From Prostheceraeus crozeri (Eukaryota > Platyhelminthes > Polycladida > Euryleptidae), in NCBI GenBank assembly GCA_907163375.1, contig CAJQUW010006835.1:124001-188000 (forward strand): 64,000 nt of DNA, written 5' to 3'. The notes under the pieces are model-generated. The model did not search any database and had not been told where the DNA came from. It saw only the letters and a program-made list of their open reading frames with translations. Positions 45,487-57,389 of this stretch are shown one piece after another (the first letter of the stretch is position 1; every line of letters starts with the position of its first letter). A program made the translations under genes and the position numbers.

Positions 45487-46372
45487 TTAGCTGATTATTA
45501 ATTAATTTCTCCGAAAGCGCAATTAACCATATAAATTTGTAAACCAAAAACGTCTTATTTTCATTAGCCTCGCTTGTTCTCTCGGATGAAATATAACAGG
45601 TGATGTGATATGGTAATACAATCGCTTCTAGCAGTAAAAACAGTTCTTTGGCGCAATGAAACAGGCGGCACAGACTTCGCAACCTCAGTGATAAAATTGA
45701 TATAAATGTCTGTGCGAACATCTTGAAGTGTAGATATAATGCATAATAAAAGATAAAATAAGAAACGAACAAAGACAAAATCATTCAACAATGCAAGATA
45801 AAATAGAGCATTTACGCATTTTTACAAATAATATAAAGTAAAGAAAAAATGACGTATACAATTTAAAATTACATAACGTACATAGAAATAAACTGTTTAT
45901 CTGAAGTTCGCTAGAATGGAAATTGACTCAAGGTCGCGGCACATCCGAGAGAACTAAGTTGGGCATGGATCACCAATGAAAGGCTTCGATTTACTCATGT
46001 GACTGATTCTAACCCAATGATACAGACGTTGGCAGGTGCATCTAAGTGAAAATGCGTGCGATTTATGTGCCGTTATTGTGCATTGCATGAAGCTTAATTT
46101 CCATTCTAGAGGTTTTATTGTTGTCAATTTCTATGATAAGGTATGAATTCAGAAAGGAAGTAAGTCAAAACCACCTCGAAAAGTGGAAATTCATCATGAC
46201 AGGAATACTAAAAAAGAGATTAGAATTATGATGCCAGTTTCATTGCGCCATATAACTGTATTTGCTGCTAGAAGTGATTGTATTACATCCAAGTGACAAG
46301 CGAGGCTAATGAAAATAACATGTTTTTGGTTTACAAATTTACATAATTATTAATTAACTAACAGAGTGAATT
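45487..46372. mobile_element. Inverted-repeat element with ~150-200 bp arms
   Basis: The left arm (45487-45690) has ttaattaatttctcc, then tttgtaaaccaaaaacgt, then tttcattagcctcgcttgt, then cgcttctagcag. It is repeated in reverse at 46220-46372. The ~530 bp centre has no recognised gene. Termini are not sharp. Confidence 0.65.
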
Positions 46373-46590
46373 GTGACACAATAGAAGGCATTGTGAAGAA
46401 CTGAATTATAGATGTTTAATAAATATTAATAATTAAATAAAGATTCAATAAATCAAGCTTTATTTATTATTTGAATAATATTGTGATGAATTCCTTCAGT
46501 CTCAGGCAGTTTGTGCCATCACAGGCTCAGAAACTGCTCTTATAATCTGAGCTGATTCTTAGAATAATCACTTCCCTAAAAGCTAATTAA

Positions 46591-46817
46591 CCCTTTGATG
46601 CATGAATTATTTTCAAAATTAAAGTTTTTTTTGAAAAATAAACATTTTCTTCAAATGCAATTTTCGGGCGTTCTATGGATTGTACGAAGTCAAGAGAGGT
46701 GCCATTAGAAGCGCATTGATCTTCTCTTTCTTTTGGTTACAATTTTTTGCCGCTTTGGGGTCAACATTGGTCAAAATGTCCTCAAGAGAGTACAATATGC
46801 AAATTATGCATGAAGGG
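46591..46817. mobile_element. 227 bp piggyBac-type MITE with TTAA target duplication
   Basis: The left end is CCCTTTGATGCATGAATT and the right end AATTATGCATGAAGGG. They are imperfect inverted repeats bordered by TTAA on both sides (46587-46590 and 46818-46821). TTAA duplication with a CCCTTT start is diagnostic of piggyBac-type elements. There is no transposase. A decayed relative lies at about 20040-20150. Confidence 0.8.
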
Positions 46818-46904
46818 TTAAATACCTTTCCAAGTGATGCATTGTCTCAAAGGATTTGTAAAATAACTATTCTTTACCCTGTTTTGCAAATATTTACTGA
46901 CCAT

Positions 46905-47530
46905 TGCGGAGATACAGCTCAAATGTCAATGTTTGACCTGGGAGCCCTTTCTTCAGCAATATGAGAAAATAAAACACACATTTTACCCGAATTTTCGTAT
47001 ATTGCTCTTTCAAGGATGTTATGCTGACTGGATTACAAGGGTAATTGAAATTTGAAATAACAATATAGGATATATGACAAAGTGAGACTCACTGAAACAT
47101 CGTAGAGCTATGCTACAACAGAGAACATTGTAAAACATTGATAAGCAAGTAAAAAATGAAAGTCATCTGAGGCCTTAGAAAGCCTGCCAACAGATTGACT
47201 TATCAAAGGATGTAAAGGCTTAGACCCCCAACTTTTCTTTCCTGACTTTCTATTTCTTCCATTTCCTCTATTTAATCTTTTTTAATTACTTACTTATCAA
47301 TGTTTCTACGATGTTCTAGTTGTACCACAGCTTTACGATTTTTAGTGAGTCTCACTTTGTCCTATATCCTATCTTGCTATTTCAGATTTCAATTATCCTT
47401 CTAATCCAGTCATCATAACATGCTTGACAGAGCAAAATGCAAAAATTTGGATAAAATATTTGTTTTTCTTTATCTTATTGCGGAAGAAAGGGCTCCCAGG
47501 CCAAATATCTGTATTGCGGTTGTTTCTGCA
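46905..47530. mobile_element. Foldback element with ~240 bp arms
   Basis: The left arm (46910-47160: cctgggagccctttcttc ... ggacaaagtgagactcact-like ... cattgataag) is the reverse of 47285-47525. The spacer is ~125 bp. It lies 90 bp after the piggyBac-type MITE. No gene was recognised. Confidence 0.75.
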
Positions 47531-47544
47531 TTAATTGCTTTATC

Positions 47545-50500
47545 ATGACAGTCAATTCCTTGATAATTTGCTCAAAACAGTAAAAGATGTAATTTCACAT
47601 GCGGTGAAGAGTTCATTTGATGAAATCGATACCGTCATCACATTGGAGATGCAATTAATCTCTCTACCTAAACACACCTCCTCTATGACTTCTAATAGCT
47701 AATTCATAGCCATTTCAAGACATCACTTGTATTTTTGGAATGTTTTATCCAATTTAGTGACAAATGTGGCAATTTATTGATACGCAAATGATGGAGGATC
47801 ATTTAACCGGTGACCTTGTTCCCTCTTGACTTGGGAAGACTTGTTACATCGCAAGAATCACACAGCGCATCAATTACATAGATAATCCGATGTATCGCTC
47901 TTGGTTGATTTGGTGTTACAATTCCTAATTGCTTCTGAATCTCTATTAGGACTCTGACCGCGGAGAATCACTTGGCTCAATTCTCTAATTTCAGGAAATT
48001 ATCCTTCAAGAACTACTGATTCTACAAACGCAATAATCTCTAGAATATTTACCCTATCATCGACGAAGTTCAATTACATGTTGCCAAAAATCTTGTGTAT
48101 GATATCAGCACTGAGATAGAAAAGTCAGGAAGATTTCTGAAATGAAATGTTGATGAACTTTGTTATATGCTAGGAATTGATGAACAACAAAGCCATTATT
48201 GATTTTGTATACAGGCCTACACGATTAAGCCTTGCTGTTTAATACTCATCGACTTCGATGCATTTACCGGTAGAAGTCACTTTATTGACAATACTCGCGT
48301 TCTATGATATTAGTAATGTACATAATTACGTACGTTAAGTTATGAAATACACATTATAACTAAAAAAGTTAATTATAACCAAAATAACTAATTCTCTGCT
48401 TCGAAATTCTTTCATAATTTCCATGTCAAAATTGAGTAATAGCAACTTTAGTATGTAACTTGTTGCTATTGCCAATCCGTGAATGTTTTTCCTGTTCTTA
48501 TGTTGCTTATTCATTTGATGTTGTCTTGCCTTAAAAATTTTACATTTTATTCAGTTCTTGTAAAGTTGAATGCCTCACAATTCCCAATATTGGGGCTTGA
48601 AATACATACTTCATGATTATTGTTATTAAACGAATAGAATGTAATGAAAATTACGACAAAATTGCATGCTGTATGCTATATTTTCGTCATGTTAGTCTTA
48701 TTCAACAAGTTGCTTGTATTGCTTTACCTACTTGTATTATAATATCTTATTCAGGGTTATTGATATTATCAAATCTGTCATTTTTTCATCTGTTATGCTA
48801 CCTTTGATGATTTTCAATTGATTATTTTAATGTAATAAATTATTCTAAGAACACATGACAAACAATGAAGTGCATCAATGAATCACTATTATCATTATTT
48901 TAGTTATTTCAAATACTCACTTTTGAATTCTTAACTTACGCATATGGGATGCCTGATATTTGATTGATGGATGATTAAAGAATTTCAATTCGTATGAAAA
49001 ATCGCTTCTTCTTCAAACAACGTCATATAGATCATTTGACTCATTTCATGCATTATAATTACGTGCCCTTTATCTTCCTGTTTTTTTCAAAATATATGTC
49101 ATTTGATCGATTCATCACTTATCCAATTAAAGTGATATTCAACAATTATAATGACATTGTTGATTACCAGAATTGAAATTGAAGTCTCGCACAAGGAAAT
49201 AATTAATAAAATGTTTAAAAAGTGAAGCAAGTTGTTAGGAGGGCAATGAATGAAAATGACAATGATCGAATATGTCTGGGAAGTGTTTCAAAAATTGCAG
49301 CAAATGTCTCGACACGACTGAACTTGTATTCCATGACAGAATTTCTTCAAATTGTCGGAATCGTCACGACATTGTGAGAGATGGTGACCGTTTGCGACTG
49401 CTATACCAGAAGGTCAAATGTCAAGCGGATTATCATCCTGGAAAACTTCGATCAAATTCAAAAATGAAGTGATGGGTCCAGCCACTTCCTGCTTCATTCC
49501 GAACTTAAAGATCCAAATTCAAAACAAAATACACCAAAAGAAAGTTTTCATCATGACTAGTCAGAATATTCCCTGTGGGAACGAATCTTGCGAAAAACTG
49601 GCGGATGTCAGTTGCAGAATATCATGCTACAGTTCAGTCATATTTGCGGCATATTCTCTGGCGAAGTTCGCCGGCAACAATTCGCGCTCTATATGCCACC
49701 TTTTACTTTTGACTTTCTCTCATTTTCTTTAGTAATCGGCCTCTACAGCCGAGGCTCTATTTTCTCCCTCACCGCCTCACTATCCCCCCACATGGCTAAT
49801 CTATCTAAGATATAAGTGCAGACTATCATTCTTTGATAATGATAAGAATATAGAGAATCCCCTTATATCAATTTTCATAACATCTCTTGACATTCAATAA
49901 TTTACAACAATGACAAATGTTTGAATAATATCATAGTATTTACTGCGACATTTATGGAAGATAAAAACCTTTTAGTTTAAGCCTTCTTGAATTAAAAAAG
50001 ATTCCTTTTTATCGGATCAGACTGAGTATGCAATATATTTTCATGTGAAAGTAATATACGAACATTACTACTTACCATTAATTAGTTGCTACAATATCCA
50101 CGATTTCGCCGGTTGGCGAAAAATCAGCTCGCATTATTAAACAAATATCTACCAACCAATTATAGCAACTTTTTCGCCACCTGTCGTTTTTTAATTTTAC
50201 ACAATGTTTTTGGATAGATGATGACCATTTTCATATGCGGAGATATCTTTTACACGAAAATGATGATTATCAGCAATCTCACAGGGTTATCATTGATCTG
50301 ATATTCAAGGTCATTGTGGAGGTCAAAGGTTAAAAAGATGATTTTTTACTATGATTACTATCTCTTGCCCTATCTCAGAAACCATTTGACAAAATTCAAA
50401 ACAAAATACGCTACATGAAAGCGCTTACGATTAAGAGTGAGAATGTCATGATGAAAAGATGCAAGGAAGTAAAACGTTGAGAATAGAATACCAATAAATA

Positions 50501-50925
50501 TTTTCAAGTTTGTATTTTGTAATCCGCTCCTATTAGGAAAAATTCACAATTTCAATTTTTGAATTTTGAATTCAAAACGTCAAAGTATAAATGGAATCTA
50601 CGAGGGAATTGTCATTTTCTGCTCGAGATGAAATGAGAACACTTTCTTTTATAATTTCGAATAGTTTTTATTTTATACGGACACCTGAAAAAATTAAAAG
50701 CGAAAATAGTGGAAAATTCGACAAATCTGCTGCTGTACATTCAAATTGTTGAAATCTCATTGTGACGAAAGTCATTCAAATTGTTATTAAAAATTGATGG
50801 AGAGCTGTGAAATACGTAGAATACGTAGAAATACGTACTCACCCTTCGTTGAGGAGCTAGATAAAATTTTGGTATGGAGGAAGCTAGAAATCGATCTCTT
50901 ACCGGTTGAAAACAATAAAAAGCAC
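47545..50925. other. Long stretch without a supported gene or repeat
   Basis: AT-rich DNA with short frames. A 104-codon frame (49418-49732) with clustered Cys (IPCGNESCE, CRISCYS) overlaps another in a different frame and has no recognised motif. A short triplication of aatacgtag near 50815-50835 is the only local repeat seen. Confidence 0.4.
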
Positions 50926-51532
50926 AAATGAACAATAACGAGATTTGGGCTGGCATTTGGACCAATGGCCGCTCTGAACTTCACATACAGCAAGGAACCA
51001 TGAATTCTGACGCTATGTGAATGTTTTACGAATGAACATTGGCCAAATGACAGATCAACTTGGTTATTTATGGATGATAATGCTACGTGTCACAGGAGTA
51101 GTAGAGTCAACTTATGCAAGTCTCAAATAGGGCTTAGGACATTATCTTGGCCAGCTCGTTCTCCTGATCTGAATCCCATAGAAAATGTATGGAGTTTTCT
51201 AAAACGTAACGTTCGTCGTTCACTGCTACCTACAGATGGCGTATCACAACTTACGTCACTGTTAAAAAGAGAGTGGAGAAAGTTAGATCAGTCAAAAATC
51301 AACGATATCATCGAATCAATGCCTAGACGAATTCGTAATGTCATTGACAATAAGGGTAGGGCCACAAAATATTAGCTTCTCAAGAACCGTTACTGTATCA
51401 TAGCTTATCAGATTATATAAGGACATTTAAATATATTAGGGACATGAAAAAGCATGAAAAATGCTTTCTGTATCATACTTATGTTTTATTTATTCAAATT
51501 TTAAGATGATCCACTTTTTATGAAACGGACTG
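50926..51532 (+). mobile_element. Tc1-family (DD34E) transposon, 5'-truncated
   Basis: The transposase relic begins IWAGIWTNGRSELHIQQG. In the intact stretch 51070-51375 it reads MDDNATCHRSSRV, LSWPARSPDLNPIENVW and REWRKLDQSKIND. From the Asp of DDNA to the Glu of PIENVW is 34 residues, the Tc1 spacing. The 3' end finishes ...tgaaacggactg at 51532, followed by TA. The first two-thirds, including the first catalytic Asp and the DNA-binding domain, are missing, and the upstream part is frame-broken. Confidence 0.85.
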
Positions 51533-52921
51533 TACATGTATTTACACACAGGTCTTGTGAGAAGACTTTCATTTTTACTGCATATACGACCTCGGTCTAT
51601 CATTCATTTTCCACATTGTGATGATTATTTCTGGCTACATGAAAAGATTGAGCAGTCAATCCATTTTGACACTCAATTTTATCATACCCGGGCCGTTTTG
51701 AGCTCCGAAATCCCAAGGATCTTGCCTGACATCAATGATCCTACACTACGTGACATGCCAAGCGTAATTACGGAACACCCCAAACATCCGTGGTTAAAGA
51801 CATTCTATACTTCTACGCGCGTACATGCGCGCTGCACTAAGAGTCAGAAATCACTTGATCTGATGCTGTTAAAACATGGGGAATGTTTATGAATACGTGC
51901 GGGCGAACGTTTATAGTTTGTGCGTCGTCTACGGAACAAACTGTTTGCCGCTTGAACCGCTAAGCATGTTCTGTCTTCCCTGAGCATGAAATTGAGGTCC
52001 TATCACAATGTTTAGCCTCTGATACATGCAGACACATGAGACGCAAAGTCTATATAACAGGACTGCCGACAGATGTTGCAGGAATGTCACGCATAGCCAC
52101 GGATGTTTAGGGTCATGTGTAATTACGCGTAGTTCACGCGTGAATTACGCGTCATTGAGCGTGGCATGTCACCTAGTGTATTATCTAATAGTCCCCAAAA
52201 TTACAATGCAATTAACTGTCGCAAACAACTGTCTAATGAGGGCATACGTTTCTGCCCGCTCGGTCAGCATTTTAGAAGAATTTATTTTTTGAGAATCTGT
52301 TGAAAATTGACAGTAAACGATGCGCATTGAACAGTTCTCACATGAAGCAGCATAGAGACAATGTTGCAGCGTGCTTCATTGCATTGTGATACCCAAGCCG
52401 TGCTGAATACGGCTCAAATGAAGACTTTTGAAAATAAATGTAAACTGCATGTTGTCAACTTCTACAGGAGGAACTGAGTCACGAAATATTAGAGTCGCGA
52501 AGATAACGTCTGTGGAGCAATGTCAAAAAATGTCTGAGATGGCTACATGAATACAATGATGAGAACGTTGGTGATGATTCGAACAACTGAACAGCTTTCG
52601 CTTATTGTTTTGTTTTGAACCTTCGTTCACTTTGCATGTTGTTTGTTTGTATTATTCTGCAGCATCCACGAGAGCAACAAAGACAGTAAACATAGTTTTT
52701 ATTTTTGCAAAACTAAACGGAGAGCACATTTCTACGCGTACATGAACGACCTCCCGCTTAACCAATTAACTGCAAACAAGGGTTACCAAGAATTAGTTGC
52801 AATTGCTAATCATCATCGTTTGAATAGACTACAATTCTTGATTTTGAATTTTTCACTCTCATATTTCAATTTTGCTTATTAGGCTACCAAAAGTCGCAAA
52901 ATAGTCTTATTTGGATATTAA
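51533..52921 (+). repeat. 1.39 kb repeat unit, copy 2 (inverse of 36799-38190)
   Basis: The reverse complement of copy 1 over essentially its full length, with one ~45 bp extra stretch near 51580-51625. Its left edge coincides with the end of the Tc1 element and its right edge with the TTAA of a piggyBac-type MITE. Both edges are therefore set or masked by insertions. Confidence 0.85.
51744..52178. mobile_element. 435 bp nested MITE, counterpart of 37574-38018
   Basis: The ends cactacgtgacatgcc and ggcatgtcacctagtg with TA on both sides. Same position in the unit as in copy 1, so it was already present when the unit duplicated. Confidence 0.75.
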
Positions 52922-53886
52922 CCCTCAGAGACCTGAGCTTTTTCACACCCTCTGAGACCTGAGGAGGGTCCAGTGGACCCCTTTAATACATTCTTAGTTT
53001 ACCTGCTTAAATCGATATCCAAACATATTAAAAGTTGATTTTAAGTAAAACAATGATGTTTGCGTGTAGCAGGTCGGTATAACGATACCCTTGAGTGACT
53101 TTCAGCCTTCTCAGTAAACACGTGCGAAAATATGGTGTTTTTGTAAGTCAACCACATTTAGTACAGCATCATTTGTACTAGGAGGCGGCTTTACGATATC
53201 TGTGTCACCATAAAGCCTCAGATAGTTCATTTTGATGAAATTGATATAATTCATGCAGCTAATCCTTTCCATTTGTACATTACTTCAAATTTATCCAAAG
53301 CTATCAGAAATAGGCCTAAAATGAGTCAAAATTGCTGTACTTCTAGAACCAAAAACAGCTGTGGAGATCTCAAACTTATCATTACTGCTGTGAAAAGTTT
53401 GTCATCAATCAGATTTTGGTGCTCAACTATGAATATAATGATAGCTTTCATTTCGGACATCGATTTATGTCGAGTTGTTCATATAGGCCAACCAGTCACG
53501 CGAGATCATGTGCGAAAGCAAAATATTCACATTTTGCGATCTTCCAACACATTGCACATCTACGAGCATGATGCAAACAATGAATAAATGACTTTCACTC
53601 TTCATACACCATCGTGGACATGTTCGAAATCATTTTTCATCTAATTACAAAAATTTTGTGATGGAATTTCTACACCCTCTGAGACCTGAGGGGGGTCCAG
53701 TGGACCCCCTTGGCCTATCTGGCATACTTCTACTGATTCAATTGAAATGAAAGAAGACATGCAGATTCACTGTCAGAAATGATGATTTTGTATGGGCTTG
53801 AGTGGTTGATATATCGTCAGCGTAAAAAATGAAATAGAAAAATGTGGCTCCGGGGTCCACTGGACCCCCTCTCAGGTTTCTGAGGG
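52922..53886. mobile_element. 965 bp piggyBac-type MITE with TTAA target duplication
   Basis: Starts CCCTCAGAGACCTGAG after TTAA (52918-52921) and ends CTCAGGTTTCTGAGGG before TTAA (53887-53890). Inside are three copies of the palindrome gggtccagtggaccc (52966, about 53693, and 53852) plus repeats of ctctgagacctgagg. The central 104-codon frame (53273-53587) shows no transposase motif. Non-autonomous; termini intact. Confidence 0.92.
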
Positions 53887-53890
53887 TTAA

Positions 53891-54886
53891 ACCATGAAAA
53901 GATACTAATGATCCTCTGGTTATTTTAAAAATCTCGTATGAATTCTAATTGCACAATCGTTAGTTGAAAACCTTACAAATTACTTCACACGCACTTGGTA
54001 CAGCGGTCTTGTTTCCTACAGGCAGCCTTCCCAATGCTCTCAAATTAAGTTTCAAATTCTTTCCGTGACTAATTCAACTTTTTTACCTTTTATCTGTCGT
54101 TTTTCTCGTCTTCTCTGTCGAAGCAATTAATCTTCAGTTTGTCCTTCTTTATTCACGAAAAATGTCTCCCCTTGATGAACAAAATGTATTCTGCGTTCCT
54201 CCCTCGTTGCCGTATTTGTACATGTTCACAATCGCTGGAAAACTGATCAAATCTGCTGTAGCCTGTTGACAAGGGTTTTTAGTAGACAGAAGAAGATTGA
54301 AGGGAGAATGCCTGAAAATGTGCAGCTCTTGTGGAATATGACACGACAAGTGTGAAAGATAAGTCGATTTGGACTTGCAATCATGCCAGAATGTCAGATA
54401 ATAACATATTATTCCCATCTAATCTTCAAATGAAATGAATCTCTCTCTCTCTTTCATTCATGTCATTCTGAATAACATTAATTAAATTCTCTTTCTTTCT
54501 TCTCAACTACCTTAGAATATTATTCCCTGTCCTTGATTATGATACTACTAGTTAATCTATTTTATTAGTAGCATGATAAAGTATTGATAGATCTGATTGA
54601 CAGTTGTAAAACAGCTGATATCGGCTTCGTCATTGGCGTATTGATTTCATGAATCAGAAACGTCATCAATGTCATGTCTAAATCTGTCGTAAATAGATCG
54701 AGGCAGGTAATCATAAGTCGGCGTTGAAAGCAAGCAGAGTCAGTGTGTGTTAAATAACTTCATCTTTTCATCGTCAGCGACAGTTTTTGATCAGCAACTT
54801 CATTTTTTATCGCCATGGTGGGCGTGTCTTGGGAATAACGAGTCATTGAAGAACGGCCTCACGTGACTTCTGTACGACAGACGTGA
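53891..54886. other. No supported feature; one weak exon-like stretch
   Basis: Between ttttag near 54281 and gtgtga near 54351 a 22-codon frame (RQKKIEGRMPENVQLLW) is open, but the phases do not fit the downstream candidate exon. A strong pyrimidine tract ending ctaccttag near 54515 has no long frame behind it. The E-box cacgtg lies just 5' of the exon at 54887. Confidence 0.35.
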
Positions 54887-54994
54887 ATGTACAGGAAATT
54901 CTGTGAAGATCTGAGAACCGACATTTCAAAACCTGCTGAGATGTCAGAATTTTATCTTCCAGAGGAGGAGGTGGCCGTCAGCCCAGAAGAAAAT
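54887..54994 (+). CDS. Candidate host-gene exon 1 (36 codons), unidentified
   Basis: An ATG preceded directly by an in-frame TGA opens a frame of 36 codons ending at a strong donor, AAAAT|GTGAGT (54995-55000). The peptide is acidic (MSEFYLPEEEVAVSPEEN at its end) and starts MYRKFCEDLRTDISK. Kozak context is weak. An alternative is an internal exon starting after tgaatgtacag at 54894. The frame stays open past the donor until a minisatellite. Phase 0 at the donor matches three later candidate exons. Function unknown. Confidence 0.35.
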
Positions 54995-55044
54995 GTGAGT
55001 ATTGAAGGGAAAGCTGCGAATTTCGCAGAACAGTTAACTCAGGA

Positions 55045-55735
55045 GAGACTCCAACAGTTTGACATTCCAATCTCCAGCTTTTAGAGATTCCAGCTACTTT
55101 AAATCCCAACTCCAGCTGTTTTGAATTCCAGTCTCCAGGTGTAGAGATTCCATCTTTTTCGGAGATCCCAACTCCAGCTTTAGAGACTCCGACAGTTTGG
55201 AATCCCAAACTCCAGCTGCTTTAAATCCCAACCTCCAGCTACAGAGGCTCCTACAATTTGGAATCCCAAACTCCAGCTGTAGAGATTCAAGCAGTTTTGA
55301 ATCCCAAACTCCAGCTGCTTTAAATCCCAACCTCCAGCTGTGGAGACTCCGACAATTTGGAATCCCAAACTCCAGCTATAGAGACTCCGACAATTTGGAA
55401 TCCCAAACTCCAGCTGTAGAGATTCCATCAGTTTTGAATCCCAATCTCCAGCTGCTGAGATTCCATCAGTTTTGAATCCCAATCTCCAGCTGTAGAGATT
55501 CCATCAGTTTTGAATCCCAATCTCCAGCTGTAGAGATTCCATCAGTTTTGAATCCCAATCTCCAGCTGTAGAGATTCCATCAGTTTTGAATCCCAATCTC
55601 CAGCTGCTTTAAATCCCAAACTCCAGCTACAGAGACTCCGACAGTTTTGAATCCCAATCTCCAGCTGTAGAGATTCCATCAGTTTTGAATCCCAATCTCC
55701 AGCTGTAGAGATTCCAGCAGCTTTGAATCCTTGAT
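55045..55735 (+). repeat. 38 bp minisatellite with 22-23 bp short units
   Basis: The main unit is gattccatcagttttgaatc plus ccaatctccagctgtaga (38 bp). Shorter units reading gctttaaatcccaacctcc are interspersed in the first half, and the second half is homogeneous. It lies ~50 bp after the donor of the candidate exon at 54887. Minus-strand frames of 76-100 codons here are by-products. Confidence 0.9.
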
Positions 55736-56222
55736 TTCAAGACTGAGGAATGATACATTTTGTAGAAGTTCAGGAAACCAATGAAATCACCTTCCTTCAT
55801 AAGATCGACAAAACAAATTCCGTCATTTCTTGCGAGTTTAATTTGTGAGACTGTTGAAGCCATGCTATGCTTGCATCTTTCATTGTGTGGTTGACCCTAC
55901 CAGTCACAGGCATGTTGTGCAATAAGAGCTCTCACTTAGTTTTAAAAGTTCAGTTTGATTAGAAAGCTGTTATTGGGAGTCAATCCTCCTTTCATTGTCT
56001 TGTTTTGTCCTATTGCATCATTTCCTGTTGAAAGTCATTGAAATCTCAAGATTCTAGCCTTTGCTGTTCAGTCACTTCCCTTCGCTATCATCCTTCTTCC
56101 TTGTCAATCGCGCAGGTTTCGCGTCCCAGACAATGAACTTTATCCCCATGCACTCTCTGAGCTTTGTACCTATCCGATTACCATGCATTCTGTCCGTCAA
56201 TCAAGATATTGAGTGTTTTTAG

Positions 56223-56321
56223 GTTGCGAAATCTCTTAAATTAAATCGGATGTTAATGAGCATCAAACAGCATCGACAGCAAAGAAATGAGAACGTTACA
56301 AACGCCGTCAGATGGGTTGCA
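56223..56321 (+). CDS. Candidate host-gene exon 2, unidentified
   Basis: Follows the acceptor gagtgtttttag (AG at 56221-56222) in phase 0. The 33 codons start VAKSLKLNRMLMSIK and continue HRQQRNENVTNAVRWVA, basic and protein-like. The donor CA|GTAGGA at 56322 is weak. If it is not used, the frame runs on to a stop at 56457-56459. Either reading is compatible with the exon at 54887. No motif was recognised. Confidence 0.3.
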
Positions 56322-56930
56322 GTAGGATTAGACCGACTTCGACTATGTCAGGAGGAAAAATCTGACATATCATTTCTATTTCTCAGATTTGATTCATCGC
56401 GAGATCTGCCAACATCTATGCCTAAACTATCAACTGAAATGATGATCGACAAAATTTGAGATTAATGGCTGGCTTTAATTCTAACCAGAAGACCAGAAGA
56501 ATTGAACCTCAGAAGATAAATCACATTAACCTCAAAATGAAGGCTGTAAAATTACAGAGATACACGTAAATTGCATAGTCCAGGGTTGTAGTTGAAGCTA
56601 AATGACTTCCAATCTTTCCAGAGAAAATGCACGGAAATCATGAATCAAACAGAACTTTGAATCTTCACAATCGGATCAATTGGGCAATTGATGTCTAACG
56701 TCATGATGTAGGCCTATGACTGCATGCATGCACGCACAGGTGGTGGAGTGCATGCTGACCAAAAGAGCAACAAGTTAGTAGGCTTCCCTATTAAATGTTG
56801 TCATTAAAGAATTGGAATTAGCTTTAGAAAGAGAGAATTTTCTTCTTCTTGCAGAATATTCCACAAATGAACGACAAATGAAAGTTTCAGGCAATACTGT
56901 CAAAATGTAATTCCAAAATAATATTCACAC

Positions 56931-57381
56931 CACAGAACTAGATTGTTTAAGCGTGTCACTTTGCTGGAAGTGCAAACTGATTCAAAATGATGGCACATGC
57001 AGAAGCTTACTAAAGGGGCAAAAAGACATTTTTAATATCTTTACAGAGATAGTCGTGCGCCTGGCTTGCGGATTACTGTGAATTCATTCAAAATGCTCCG
57101 ATCGCCACGATTCCTTCAGATTCGAAGAATTCATGTCACTGCGAGAAGGTTTTCTCGATAATGTTGGGCCCTCCGATCATTATTAGAAAAGTTAGCAGGT
57201 GCACGAAAAACCGTTCACAAACTTCTTTTAAGAATTTGACATCGACTGTCTCTCTTTGCTGTGTGATCCGGTTGATTGCTATGGTATTATGTCAGCAGAC
57301 TGTGCCATTTCATGAACGTCACATGCTCCAATGTTTCCTTTCTAATCAAACAGAAGAAGAGACGACCTGTCTAATTCTGTG
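56931..57381 (-). mobile_element. hAT-type MITE, copy 3
   Basis: A 451 bp element with CACAGAACTAGA and TCTAATTCTGTG ends, bordered by exact ATTCACAC octamers (56923-56930 and 57382-57389). The internal sequence matches the copy at 7831 in the same orientation. No transposase. Confidence 0.92.
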
Positions 57382-57389
57382 ATTCACAC

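Noticed and set aside
49418-49732. Cys-containing 104-codon frame
   Set aside because: It overlaps another frame, has no recognised motif and no splice context.
54283-54350. Possible exon upstream of the host-gene model
   Set aside because: Its donor phase does not fit the next candidate exon and the donor is weak.
55094-55863. Minus-strand frames of 76-100 codons
   Set aside because: They cross the 38 bp minisatellite in overlapping frames.
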